Part shown: positions 1 to 8,575 of the stretch, piece after piece
Position numbering within the stretch: the first letter of the stretch is position 1
Layout: the number at the start of each line of letters is the position of its first letter
Assembly: GCA_963734725.1 (NCBI GenBank)
Contig: CAVTIX010000025.1
Coordinates: 213,997-277,996 of the forward strand
Direction: 5' to 3'
DNA from: DASXKD01 sp963734725
Lineage (GTDB): Bacteria > Actinomycetota > Actinomycetes > Streptosporangiales > Streptosporangiaceae
DNA: 64,000 bases
The notes under the pieces: generated by a model
The model's database searches: none
What the model was told of the DNA's origin: nothing
Seen by the model: only the letters and a program-made list of their open reading frames with translations
Program-made: the position numbers and the translations under genes

Positions 1-1406
1 GGCAGTTGCACGGGGTAGGCCGGGGCCTGCCCGTGGCCCAGCACCCAGACGCCTTGCCGGTGCCCCCGCTTGCCGACGACCCAGAGTGCGCCGGAGTTAT
101 CCCAGCTCAGCGAGCTGAAGGTGCCAGTAAGCTGCTGGTGCAACTGCTCGACCGACTGCCGATTGCCTGACTCGGTGGTCAGATCACCGGTGTAGAGGGT
201 GTTCGTCGGCCCGGCAAGGCCGGCCAGGTGGCTCCCGTCCGGCGATACCGCGGTCTTGCTGAGCACCTGCCCGGAGCCGGCACCCCCGGTCACCGCGGCA
301 CCCCGGTCTTCCCCTGCGCTGAGGCTGCGGAGGGCGCCGCCCTGTGACAGGTAGTAGGCCTTCACATTGGCAGGCAAGTGCGGGATGTGCTGCTCGTACA
401 CACTCAGGCCCAGGGCGGTGTTCTGATGCCAGGGCTGCCCGTTGAACTTGATCTTGACCGCCCGGAAGAGCGGCGGGCTGTACACCGGGCTGGTCAGCGT
501 GGCGACCAGTTGTGCGGCCATCCGCCTCTCCTGCCCGTCCTGGATATGGCCCGGCACGGCGACGTTCACTACCGCAGTCCGGCCGCCGGACGGCCCTGGA
601 AACACCTGGATGGGGGGCACCAGGTGGGATCGGGAGGGAAACGCGGACTCGGCCGCGCCCCCCAGCCACCCGCTCGGCCCGTTGATCAGGTCGCCGATCA
701 GCGTGACCGGCGGGTCCTGTCCCTGGATCGGCACGAACACGGGGTAGGGCACCAGCCCAGTGTTCCGCAGCCCGTAGTAGTACAGATTCCGCGGCGTGTA
801 CTCCAGCCGGAACAGGTCGCTGGTCAGCAACAGTTCGTGGGAGACCTTGCTGTGGCCAGGGGGGATTAGCTGGTCAATCTTGTAAACCCCCTTGACCTTC
901 TGCAGGGCGAACTCCTCCGTCGGCTGGTCCGTGGCCTTGCCGCTGTGCGCCGGGATGTACTGCCCGGCGCTGTTCAGAATGGCCTGCTCCTGGCCGACCA
1001 CCAGCACGGTCGGGTTGGTCCCCGGCCCGGGCAGATGTGGCTGTAGCAAGGTCTCCTGCGGCTCTGTGGTCAGGATCGTCACCGCCGTGCCCGGCTGCCA
1101 GGCGCGGCTGGCGCTCTGGGTCAGATACTGCCTGGCCACGCGGAAGTCGTTGGCGCGGATCGCACTGGCGAGCAGGAAGTTCTTGACGACATCCTCCGGG
1201 CCCCAGGTCGGCTGCGGCCCACGGACCAGCAGCCCGCAGCAGGGCCCCGCGCCGCGCGGAGGCGCAGGGGCGGAGGCGGGCTGCGGGCCGGTGCCAGAGG
1301 GGATGAACGAGCATCCACCGGCCAGCGCGGCCGCCGCCACCAGCCCAGTGACGAGGGCGGTCCAGCGCCGGTGACGGCAGGAGACGGCGAGGCCACGGTC
1401 AGGCAT
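1..1406 (-). CDS. lpqB: LpqB lipoprotein of the MtrAB system (3' end outside window)
   Basis: Lipoprotein partner of the MtrA-MtrB two-component system, anchored on the outer face of the membrane. The start is the ATG at 1406, which overlaps the mtrB stop by 8 bases. The N-terminus has basic residues, a hydrophobic stretch and a lipobox LAGGC with the lipidated Cys at about residue 32. The following sequence matches the LpqB layout: an N-terminal domain, a GerMN-like domain (around 'VPIQGQDPPVTLIGDLINGP') and the start of a beta-propeller. LpqB is known to modulate MtrB signalling in actinobacteria; that role is taken from the family. The gene runs off the left edge, so its C-terminus is missing. 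Confidence 0.9.
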   Translation of the reverse strand, partial: MPDRGLAVSCRHRRWTALVTGLVAAAALAGGCSFIPSGTGPQPASAPAPPRGAGPCCGLLVRGPQPTWGPEDVVKNFLLASAIRANDFRVARQYLTQSASRAWQPGTAVTILTTEPQETLLQPHLPGPGTNPTVLVVGQEQAILNSAGQYIPAHSGKATDQPTEEFALQKVKGVYKIDQLIPPGHSKVSHELLLTSDLFRLEYTPRNLYYYGLRNTGLVPYPVFVPIQGQDPPVTLIGDLINGPSGWLGGAAESAFPSRSHLVPPIQVFPGPSGGRTAVVNVAVPGHIQDGQERRMAAQLVATLTSPVYSPPLFRAVKIKFNGQPWHQNTALGLSVYEQHIPHLPANVKAYYLSQGGALRSLSAGEDRGAAVTGGAGSGQVLSKTAVSPDGSHLAGLAGPTNTLYTGDLTTESGNRQSVEQLHQQLTGTFSSLSWDNSGALWVVGKRGHRQGVWVLGHGQAPAYPVQL

Positions 1407-3084
1407 CGCGGCCCCCCGGCTCGGCGCCGTCGTCGGCGGGATAAGCCACGGAATCCACGCCATCGGCGGTGGCGATCTCCTCGTCAGGGCACAACGGCAG
1501 CGGGGATCCAACAAGCTGCCCGCCCACCGCGCGCGGCAGCGTAAGCCGGAAGACCGAGCCCCTTCCCCGCTCCCCCCAGGCCTGCAGCCAGCCCGCGTGC
1601 AGCCGGGCGTCCTCCAGGGCGATGGCCAGGCCCAGCCCGGTTCCGCCGGTGGTCCTGGCCCGGGCCGGGTCGGCACGCCAGAACCGGTCGAAGACGAACT
1701 GGTGCTCGCCGGGACCGATGCCAACCCCGTGGTCACGGACCGCGACCGCTACGGCGTCCCGGTCGGCGGCGACGGTCACCACCACGTCGCGTCCCTCGCC
1801 GTGCTCGACCGCGTTATCCAGCAGGTTCCGCAGCACCCGCTCCACCCGGCGGCGGTCCACCTCGGCGATGCACTGGCCAGGCGGCAGCCGGAACTCGATC
1901 CTGGTCCCCCGCTGAGCGGCAAGCTGCTCCGCATCCGCCGCCGCGCGCAGCACGAGGTCACATACGTCCGCGGACTCAGCGTCCAGGGTTGCCACGTTCG
2001 CGTCGTGCCTGCTGATCTCCAGCAGGTCCGAGAGCAGCGCCTCGAACCGTTCGAGCTGGCCCTGCAGCAGCTCCGCGGACCTGCGGGCCGCGGGGTCCAG
2101 CGCTTCCCTGGACCCGAACAAGACGTCCGCGGCGATCCTGATGGTGGTCAGCGGGGTGCGCAGCTCGTGCGAGACGTCGGACACGAACTGCCGTTGCACG
2201 CTGGACAGCTCCTCCAGCTCCCGCAGCTTGTCTTGCAGGCTGGCGGCCATCTCGTTGAAGGAGTTGGCGAGCCCGGCGAGGTCGTCGGTGCCGCGGACGG
2301 CCATCCGCTCGTCCAGGTTCCCGGCCGATACGCGGCTCGCCGACTGGGCCGCCTGGCGGATCGGAACCACCACCCAGCGGGTCACCAGCGAGACGATCAC
2401 AGCCAGCAGCACCACAAGCCCGACGCCCGCCACGATGAGCGTGTTCTGCACCAGGCTCAGCACCTGCATCTGCTGCGTGAGCGGGAACAGGTAGTAGAGC
2501 TGGTCGTCGCCGGAGATGGGGACGCCCACGGCCAGCGCGGGCCCCACCGGACGACCATCCGAGCCCAGCAACGTCGTCGGCATCGTGTTGAAATGACGCG
2601 GCCTGCCGCTGGTCTGTTCCTCGAGCACCTCGTTGCGCAGCGCCTTGGGGATGCTGTCCGCCAGCTTCGGGTTGGCCAGGTTGCCGGTGACGCCCGCGAG
2701 ACCCGTGCTTCGCTGCAGCACCACGACGTCATAGGTGTTCCCCAGCCCGCTGCCCAACTGCAGCTGGCTGACCAGCGAGATCAGGGCCGACGTGCTGCTC
2801 CCGTGCGGGCTCTGAACGTTGGGGTCGCTCTGCGCGTAAATCAGCCCGTCATTGGCCTGGGCTAGGGCCGCGTTGCGCTCGCTGTTGAGCAGCCCGCTGG
2901 CGATCTGCTGCATCAGGAAGATGCCGAGCACTGCCACGACGGCCACGGAGATGGCCAGGGTGGTGCCGATCACGCGCAGTTGCAGCGACCGGTGCCAGCG
3001 CCGGGAGACCAGCCCGGCCAGCGACCCGGCCCGCCGCCGGGCCGCCCGCAGCACCACACGGATCGTCGGCGGGAACCCGTGCAC
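1399..3084 (-). CDS. mtrB: MtrB sensor histidine kinase
   Basis: Membrane sensor kinase, 561 aa from the GTG at 3084, which lies 86 bases after mtrA; no better in-frame start was seen upstream. Layout: TM1 about 37-58, an extracytoplasmic sensor region, TM2 about 213-237, HAMP about 240-290, HisKA with phosphoacceptor His306 in SHELRTPLT, then HATPase_c with the N box (DNAVEHGEG), G1 box (DHGVGIGPGEH) and GTGLGLAI. The family controls cell-wall hydrolase expression, division and osmotic responses through MtrA. Its position between mtrA and lpqB confirms the assignment. Confidence 0.96.
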   Translation of the reverse strand: MHGFPPTIRVVLRAARRRAGSLAGLVSRRWHRSLQLRVIGTTLAISVAVVAVLGIFLMQQIASGLLNSERNAALAQANDGLIYAQSDPNVQSPHGSSTSALISLVSQLQLGSGLGNTYDVVVLQRSTGLAGVTGNLANPKLADSIPKALRNEVLEEQTSGRPRHFNTMPTTLLGSDGRPVGPALAVGVPISGDDQLYYLFPLTQQMQVLSLVQNTLIVAGVGLVVLLAVIVSLVTRWVVVPIRQAAQSASRVSAGNLDERMAVRGTDDLAGLANSFNEMAASLQDKLRELEELSSVQRQFVSDVSHELRTPLTTIRIAADVLFGSREALDPAARRSAELLQGQLERFEALLSDLLEISRHDANVATLDAESADVCDLVLRAAADAEQLAAQRGTRIEFRLPPGQCIAEVDRRRVERVLRNLLDNAVEHGEGRDVVVTVAADRDAVAVAVRDHGVGIGPGEHQFVFDRFWRADPARARTTGGTGLGLAIALEDARLHAGWLQAWGERGRGSVFRLTLPRAVGGQLVGSPLPLCPDEEIATADGVDSVAYPADDGAEPGGRDA

Positions 3085-3170
3085 GATCCGCAGGGCCGGG
3101 TCGGCCCAGGCCGCCAGCCGGGTGCGTCCCGCGGCTACCGGCGTGCTCGTGCCAGCCTGGCCGCTGCTGG

Positions 3171-3857
3171 TCAGGCCGGACCCGCCTTATAACCCACGCC
3201 GCGGACCGTCACCACGATCTCCGGGCGCTCCGGGTCTTTCTCGATTTTGGCGCGCAGCCGCTGCACATGCACGTTGACCAGCCTGGTGTCCGCCGCGTGC
3301 CGGTAGCCCCAGACCTGCTCCAGCAGGACTTCCCTGGTGAAGACCTGGCGTGGCTTGCGGGCCAGCGCCACCAGCAGGTCGAACTCCAGCGGCGTGAGGT
3401 TGATCGGCTGCCCGTTGCGCTTGACCGAGTGACCGGCCACGTCGATGGTGACATCGCCGATCTGGAGGATCTCCGGCACCGGGTCCTCGGTCCGGCGCAG
3501 CCGCGCCCGGACGCGCGCGATCAGTTCCTTCGACTTGAACGGCTTCACGATGTAGTCGTCGGCGCCGGACTCCAGGCCCAGCACGACGTCCACCGTGTCG
3601 CTCTTGGCCGTCAGCATGACGATCGGCACACCGGACTCGGTGCGGATCTGGCGGCAGACATCGATGCCGTCCAGCCCCGGCAGCATCAGGTCGAGCAGCA
3701 CCAGGTCGGGCCGGGTGTCCCGGAACGCCTGCACAGCGTGGTCGCCGTCGGCGACGAACATCGGGTCGAACCCCTCGCCACGGAGCATGATGCCGATCAT
3801 CTCGGAGAGGGCGGCGTCGTCATCGACGACCAGCACGCGTCCTTTCATGGACCTCAT
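3171..3857 (-). CDS. mtrA: MtrA response regulator (OmpR family)
   Basis: 228-aa DNA-binding response regulator. The receiver domain spans about 4-118 with acidic residues VDDD near residue 11, phosphoacceptor Asp56 in LVLLDLMLPG and a conserved Lys in VKPFKSKEL. The C-terminal winged helix (about 133-225) includes LTPLEFDLL and the RLRAKIEKDPERP loop. The ATG at 3857 overlaps the stop of mtnA (ATGA), indicating translational coupling. MtrA is phosphorylated by MtrB and is essential or central to the cell cycle in many actinobacteria (family knowledge). Confidence 0.97.
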   Translation of the reverse strand: MRSMKGRVLVVDDDAALSEMIGIMLRGEGFDPMFVADGDHAVQAFRDTRPDLVLLDLMLPGLDGIDVCRQIRTESGVPIVMLTAKSDTVDVVLGLESGADDYIVKPFKSKELIARVRARLRRTEDPVPEILQIGDVTIDVAGHSVKRNGQPINLTPLEFDLLVALARKPRQVFTREVLLEQVWGYRHAADTRLVNVHVQRLRAKIEKDPERPEIVVTVRGVGYKAGPA

Positions 3858-4963
3858 CGTTCCACGGAAATATCGATTGGGGCACCCTCTCGGGGCCCAC
3901 GGCGGATGCCCAGGTCATGCAGCGTACCTGCATTGACCGGCCGAACAATCCCTTTCTCGGTGACCAGCGCGGTCACCAGCGCGGACGGCGTGACGTCGAA
4001 AGCCGGGTTGTGCACCGCGCTGCCCGGCGGCGCGACCGGAGTTCCGGCGAACGACCTCACCTCGTCATCGGGCCGCTGCTCGACCTTGATATCGCGCTGG
4101 CCGGCGGCCGCGAAGTCGATCGTGGACACCGGCGCGGCCACCACGAACGGCACCCCGTGATGGTGCGCGAGCACGGCGAGCCCATAGGTGCCCACCTTGT
4201 TGGCCACGCTGCCGTCGGCGGCGATCCGGTCCGCGCCGGTCAGCACCAGGTCCACCTCCCCGGCGGCCATCAGCGACGCCGCCGCGGAGTCGGCCAGCAC
4301 CGCGTGCGGGATGCCAGCCCGCCCGGCCTCGTAGGCGGTCAACCGGGCGCCCTGCAGCAGCGGGCGCGTCTCGTCCACCCACAGCCGGGCCACGCGCCCC
4401 GCCCGGTGCGCCGCGAGGATGATCGCGAACGCGGTGCCCTCGCCGGCCGACACCAGGGCACCGGTGTTGCAGTGGGTCAGAATACGGCAGCCGTCCCCGA
4501 CCAGGCCCAGCCCGTGCCCGGCGATGGCCGCGCTCGCCGCGGCGTCCTCCGCCTCGATCGCCCGTGCCTGCGCCAGGGCGGCCGCCGCGGCGTGCTGCCG
4601 CGCCGGGGCAGTGTCCCCGCTCCCCGTGCCGCGTACCGCCTGGTAGGCGGCCAGGGCACGGGCAGCGCCCCAGCTCAGGTTCACCGCGGTCGGGCGGGAC
4701 CGGCCCAGCACGTCCGCCGCCGCTGCCACATCCTCACCGCGGTAGGCGGCCAGCGCGACACCGTACGCCCCGGCCAGGCCTAGCATCGGGGCCCCGCGTA
4801 CCACGAGCCTTCGTATTGCAGCGTCCAAGGTCGCCACGTCGCGGCAGGTGAGATATTCCTCCTCAGCCGGCAACCTGGTCTGGTCCAGCAGCACGACCGC
4901 TGGCCCGTCCGGCGGGTCCAGCCAGCGCAGCGCGCGGGTGTCCACAGCCCGAGTGTGCGCCAT
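3854..4963 (-). CDS. mtnA: Methylthioribose-1-phosphate isomerase
   Basis: Interconverts methylthioribose-1-phosphate and methylthioribulose-1-phosphate in methionine salvage. 369 aa from the ATG at 4963 (MAHTRAVDTRALRWLD). It belongs to the eIF-2B alpha/MtnA family: the phosphate-binding VVRGAPMLG region near residue 50, the catalytic Cys in THCNTGAL and the catalytic Asp in TGADRIAADGSVANKVGT are all present. It is placed upstream of mtrA with a 4-base overlap, an arrangement seen in other actinomycetes. An extended upstream reading frame exists but covers the divergent promoter region and is not needed. Confidence 0.93.
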   Translation of the reverse strand: MAHTRAVDTRALRWLDPPDGPAVVLLDQTRLPAEEEYLTCRDVATLDAAIRRLVVRGAPMLGLAGAYGVALAAYRGEDVAAAADVLGRSRPTAVNLSWGAARALAAYQAVRGTGSGDTAPARQHAAAAALAQARAIEAEDAAASAAIAGHGLGLVGDGCRILTHCNTGALVSAGEGTAFAIILAAHRAGRVARLWVDETRPLLQGARLTAYEAGRAGIPHAVLADSAAASLMAAGEVDLVLTGADRIAADGSVANKVGTYGLAVLAHHHGVPFVVAAPVSTIDFAAAGQRDIKVEQRPDDEVRSFAGTPVAPPGSAVHNPAFDVTPSALVTALVTEKGIVRPVNAGTLHDLGIRRGPREGAPIDISVER

Positions 4964-5121
4964 CGGCGGGCGCGGGGGCGAATCCGCGACCGGCCCAGGC
5001 ACGGGAACGGCGATCCTGGAATGGCCGGAGCGCCGTTTCACCACCGGGCGCTTCGTGCGAGTATGGGCGCCAGCGCGGGGCCGTCCCGGCACTGGCATGC
5101 GCCGTGCCGGTAAGGAGAAAC

Positions 5122-6624
5122 ATGACAGACAACGTGCCGCCGGGGACCAGCGGCGCCGAGGAAGGCGAGGGCGGGACCCAGCCGCGGCCCTGGTTCCCGC
5201 CCGCCGGTGAGCCAGGCGGATACGCCCCGCCGCCGTACGAGCCCGGCCAGCCGCCGGGCCACGGCGACGGCCAGCCGCCCGGCGGGCACGGGGCATCCGG
5301 CGGGTACGGGACGCCGAGCGGGTACGGGACGCCCGGCGGGCAGGGCCAGCCGGGGCAGGCGCAGCCCGGCCCCGGGCAGCCGAGGTACGGCCCGTGGCCG
5401 AGCCAGCCGCAGGCGCCGAAGCCGGGCGTCATCCCATTGCGGCCGCTGGGCGTCGGCGAACTGCTGGACGGGGCGTTCACCTCGATGAGGCGCAACCCCC
5501 GGGCTACGCTCGGCATCGCTGCCCTCCTGCTGACTGCGTCCGCGGTGATCACCACCGCGGTCTCCCTGCTGCTGGTCCACTACGTCGGCACGGTGACCTT
5601 GCCCTCGCCGGGCCAGAAACTCACCGACGCCCAGGCCACCCGCCTGCTCACCCGGATCCTGGAAGTGCTCGCGCCGACGGTCGCGGTGTCGGCCGTGCTC
5701 GCGTTCATCGTGGACACCGTGCTGACCGGCCTGCTCACCGTGGTCATCGGCCGCCTCGTGCTCGGCCACAAGATCACCGCCGGTGAGGCCTGGCGGATCG
5801 CGCGGCCCCGGATACCAGCCCTGGTCGGTGCCACGCTGCTGATTCCGCTCATCCTGCTCGGCGTGTGGGCGGTCTACGCCGTAGTGCTGGTCATCCTCGC
5901 GGTGGCGCACGCGCCGGGTGCGCTGATCGGCCTGCTGGCGGGGGTCGGCGCGATCGCCGCGATCGTGCTGACGATCTGGTTTTCGATCATGTTCCGGATG
6001 GCCGGGCCCGCGGTGGTGCTGGAACGGGAGGGACCGGCGCAGGCGCTCGCCCGGTCGTGGCGGCTGGTCCGCGGCAGCTTCTGGCGGGTGCTCGGTATCA
6101 CGCTGCTGGCGGGCCTGATCGTCCTGGTGACCGCGGGGGTGCTGCAGATACCGTTCGGGCTGCTCGCCGCGATGGCCGGCGGTGGCAACGCGCTGCTGCC
6201 CAGCACCGGGGGGAACGTCGCGAGCATCCTGATCAGCGCGGTGGGCGGCGTCGTGGCAGGCGCGGTGGCGCGCCCCATTTCCGCCGGGGTGGCCGTCCTG
6301 CTCTACGTTGACCTGCGGATGCGCAGGGAAGGGCTCGACCTGGTGCTGCAAACTGCTGCGGGCAGCGGCACCGCGCCGACCGGGGACGAGTTCGCCTCCC
6401 TGTGGCGGCCCGGCGCGCAGGCCGCGCAGCCGGGCCAGGGCGCGGCGCCGGGCGCTGGCCCAGACCCGGGCCCGGGCGCGAACACCGGCCCAGGGGCGGG
6501 CCCGGGCGCTGGCACCGGCCCAGGGGCGGCCCCAGGCACTGGCACCGGCCAGGGTGCGCCCGAGGGCCCGGGTGTTCCGCCAGGGCAAGGCGGTTCGCCC
6601 GGTGGCGGCCCGCCGACGTGGTGA
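5122..6624 (+). CDS. Pro/Gly-rich multi-pass membrane protein
   Basis: 500-aa membrane protein. The ATG at 5122 has a good ribosome site (AAGGAG at 5112-5117). The first ~105 residues are a low-complexity Gly/Pro/Tyr/Gln tail with GYGTP-type repeats. Several membrane helices follow (about 135-420), resembling the membrane domain annotated with glycerophosphodiester phosphodiesterases in actinobacteria. The end is another PG/AG repeat tail. It heads the operon with DUF4129, DUF4350, MoxR and DUF58 proteins, and its stop overlaps the next start (GTGA). Function is unknown; a membrane scaffold partner of the MoxR system is an inference. Confidence 0.85.
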   Translation: MTDNVPPGTSGAEEGEGGTQPRPWFPPAGEPGGYAPPPYEPGQPPGHGDGQPPGGHGASGGYGTPSGYGTPGGQGQPGQAQPGPGQPRYGPWPSQPQAPKPGVIPLRPLGVGELLDGAFTSMRRNPRATLGIAALLLTASAVITTAVSLLLVHYVGTVTLPSPGQKLTDAQATRLLTRILEVLAPTVAVSAVLAFIVDTVLTGLLTVVIGRLVLGHKITAGEAWRIARPRIPALVGATLLIPLILLGVWAVYAVVLVILAVAHAPGALIGLLAGVGAIAAIVLTIWFSIMFRMAGPAVVLEREGPAQALARSWRLVRGSFWRVLGITLLAGLIVLVTAGVLQIPFGLLAAMAGGGNALLPSTGGNVASILISAVGGVVAGAVARPISAGVAVLLYVDLRMRREGLDLVLQTAAGSGTAPTGDEFASLWRPGAQAAQPGQGAAPGAGPDPGPGANTGPGAGPGAGTGPGAAPGTGTGQGAPEGPGVPPGQGGSPGGGPPTW

Positions 6625-7328
6625 TCCGCGCCGTTAGCATCCCCGCGCTCCACGGACCGGCGGCGCTGGCCGCGCCCGCAGGCGGCGTTCCGGTGATCGG
6701 CAGGCAGGCCGGGCAACGGCTCGCCCGCACCGAGTTGTCCAAGTCGATCTACCACCACCAGCCCTCGCTCACCGAGCGCGTCGCGCGTTTCCTGCTCACC
6801 TGGCTGGCCCGGCTGTTCCGCGCGACGCAGGGGCTGCCCGGCGGATGGTGGGAATTCGTCGCCCTGGTGGTGCTAGCCGCCGCCCTGGTCACCGTGGTGC
6901 TGGCCAGGATCGGCCCGGTGGCCAGGGCACGGCGCCGCCGGACCGCGCCCGGCCCGGCGGCCCCAGCCCGCACCGCGGGCGAGCATCGCGACGCGGCCAC
7001 CCGGCTGGCAGAGGCCGGTGACTACGCGGCGGCGATCTGCGAGCGGGTCCGGGCCATCGCGGCGGAACTCGACGAGCGCGGCATTCTCATGCCCCGGATC
7101 GGGCGGACCGCGGACGAGTTCGCCGCCGAGGCCGGCCGCGCCCTGCCGCCGCACACGGCCAGCCTGCTGAGCGCGGCGCGCCTGTTCGACGAGGTGCGGT
7201 ATGGGCAGCGCCCCGGGACCCAGCCCGGCTACGAGCAGGTCGCCGACCTCGACACCCGGATCCGGGCGAGCGCCGGGCGGCGCGGCGCCGCGCGTGACCC
7301 GGCCCCGGCCGGCGCCGGGGCGTCATGA
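6621..7328 (+). CDS. DUF4129 domain membrane protein
   Basis: 235-aa protein starting at GTG 6621, overlapping the preceding stop. A single membrane helix lies at about 75-95 (WWEFVALVVLAAALVTVVLA), followed by an Arg-rich stop and a cytoplasmic DUF4129-type domain (about 115-215) with the RLAEAGDYAAAICERVRAI helix and the GRTADEFAAEAG motif. Genes of this family are constant neighbours of MoxR/DUF58 genes. The 3' end overlaps the next gene (ATGA at 7325). Biochemical role unknown. Confidence 0.88.
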   Translation: MIRAVSIPALHGPAALAAPAGGVPVIGRQAGQRLARTELSKSIYHHQPSLTERVARFLLTWLARLFRATQGLPGGWWEFVALVVLAAALVTVVLARIGPVARARRRRTAPGPAAPARTAGEHRDAATRLAEAGDYAAAICERVRAIAAELDERGILMPRIGRTADEFAAEAGRALPPHTASLLSAARLFDEVRYGQRPGTQPGYEQVADLDTRIRASAGRRGAARDPAPAGAGAS

Positions 7329-8545
7329 CGGTCACCGCGCCCGAACGGGCCGGCCGCGTCCCGGGCCAGGACGTGACCGGGGCGGGCCTAGCCCGCGGCC
7401 CGGCGCCGGACTGGCGGCGCTGGCGCGCCCCGGCTGCCGTGGCGCTGGTGGTCCTGCTCGGCGGGCTGATAGTGGCCCTGCTGCAGGCGCCGGCGCCGGT
7501 GACCGGGCCGCTGGACCCGGATGACACCGGCCCGGCCGGCGCGCACGCGGTGGTCTCGCTGCTGCGCAGCCGCGGCCAGACGGTGATCAGGGCGGACTCG
7601 GCGAGCGCGGCCGCCGCGCAGGCCCGGGCCCGCGGGACAACCCTGGTGATCACCAGCCCGCAGCGGCTGTCCGGCGGCGACCTCACCGTCCTCGCCCGAC
7701 GCCGGGCCAGCCTGCTGCTCGTGGCGCCCGGCCGCGCCGCGCTCGCCACCCTCGCCCCGGGGGTGACGCTGGCCCGCCCGGCGCTGGTCCGTGACCTGGC
7801 GCCGCGGTGCGGCCTGTCCGGCGCGGTGGCGGCCGGGGACGCCGAACTGGGCGGATTGTTGCTGCGCTCTACCGCGCCGGGCGCCTGGCGCTGTTACCCG
7901 GAGGGCGCCGCCACCCCCTCCCTGCTGGCGTCTTTGGTGCGTTACGACAGTCGTGGCCAGCTCATTACCGTCCTGGGCACGGGCGCCCCGCTGGCGAACT
8001 CAGGCCTCGGCAGCCACGGCAACGCCGCGCTGGCGCTGAACCTCCTCGCCGCCAGCCCGCGAATCGTCTGGCTGGCGCCCGGCGGGCTGCCCGCACCGGG
8101 CGCGGCCAGTTCCGGGCGCCGGCCGCTGGCCAGCCTGATCCCCGGCCAGGTGTACGCCGTGGCGATCCAGATCGGCGTCGTGGTGGTGCTGCTCGCCTTG
8201 TGGCGGATGCGCCGGCTCGGCCCGCTGGTGGCCGAGCCGCTGCCGGTGGTGGTCCGCGCCTGCGAGACTGTGGAGGGCCATGGCAGGCTGTACCGGTCCC
8301 GGCGGGCGCGGGACCGTGCCGCCGCGGCGCTGCGGGAGGCGGCGCTGGGGCGGATCGTGACCCGGCTCGGGCTCCCGCGTGACGTGCCGGCCGACGCCGT
8401 CTGCCAGGAGCTGGCCAGCCGGACCGGGCGGGATCCCGTGGAAGTCCGAGCGTTGTTGTCCGGGGAGGCCCCGGGCGACGACGCGGCGCTCGTGCGACTG
8501 GCCCACGGCCTGGACGCGCTGGAAGGACAGGTGCTAACCCTTTGA
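7325..8545 (+). CDS. DUF4350 domain membrane protein, 3' end abutting a TnpB element
   Basis: 406-aa protein with N-terminal TM about 36-55, an extracytoplasmic DUF4350 domain (starts LDPDDTGPAGAHAVVSLLRSRG) and a second TM about 277-295 followed by a cytoplasmic tail. It is coupled by ATGA to the DUF4129 gene. The stop codon TGA (8543-8545) lies inside the conserved right-end sequence of the adjacent IS605/IS1341-like element, so the natural last residues have probably been replaced. Without the element the gene would be expected to overlap the moxR start, as the other genes of this operon do. Function unknown; belongs to the MoxR/DUF58 module. Confidence 0.88.
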   Translation: MTVTAPERAGRVPGQDVTGAGLARGPAPDWRRWRAPAAVALVVLLGGLIVALLQAPAPVTGPLDPDDTGPAGAHAVVSLLRSRGQTVIRADSASAAAAQARARGTTLVITSPQRLSGGDLTVLARRRASLLLVAPGRAALATLAPGVTLARPALVRDLAPRCGLSGAVAAGDAELGGLLLRSTAPGAWRCYPEGAATPSLLASLVRYDSRGQLITVLGTGAPLANSGLGSHGNAALALNLLAASPRIVWLAPGGLPAPGAASSGRRPLASLIPGQVYAVAIQIGVVVVLLALWRMRRLGPLVAEPLPVVVRACETVEGHGRLYRSRRARDRAAAALREAALGRIVTRLGLPRDVPADAVCQELASRTGRDPVEVRALLSGEAPGDDAALVRLAHGLDALEGQVLTL

Positions 8546-8575
8546 CATCCTCTCCGCCCTAGAGGACGGCGATTC
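8542..8575 (-). ncRNA. Putative 3' part of omega/re-RNA at the element right end
   Basis: On the tnpB strand, CCGTCC-TCTA-GGGCGG forms a 6-bp hairpin (one G-U pair) over the tnpB stop codon and is followed by AGAGGATGTCAA. TnpB systems are known to process a right-end RNA that overlaps the tnpB 3' end and uses downstream flanking sequence as guide. Here the guide would begin AGGGTTAGCACCTGTCC, the 3' end of the DUF4350 gene. RNA production is inferred, not shown. Confidence 0.45.

Noticed and set aside
3854..5296. A 480-aa version of MtnA
   Set aside because: The extra N-terminus is Arg/Pro-rich, has no MtnA homology and covers the divergent promoter; ATG 4963 fits the family.
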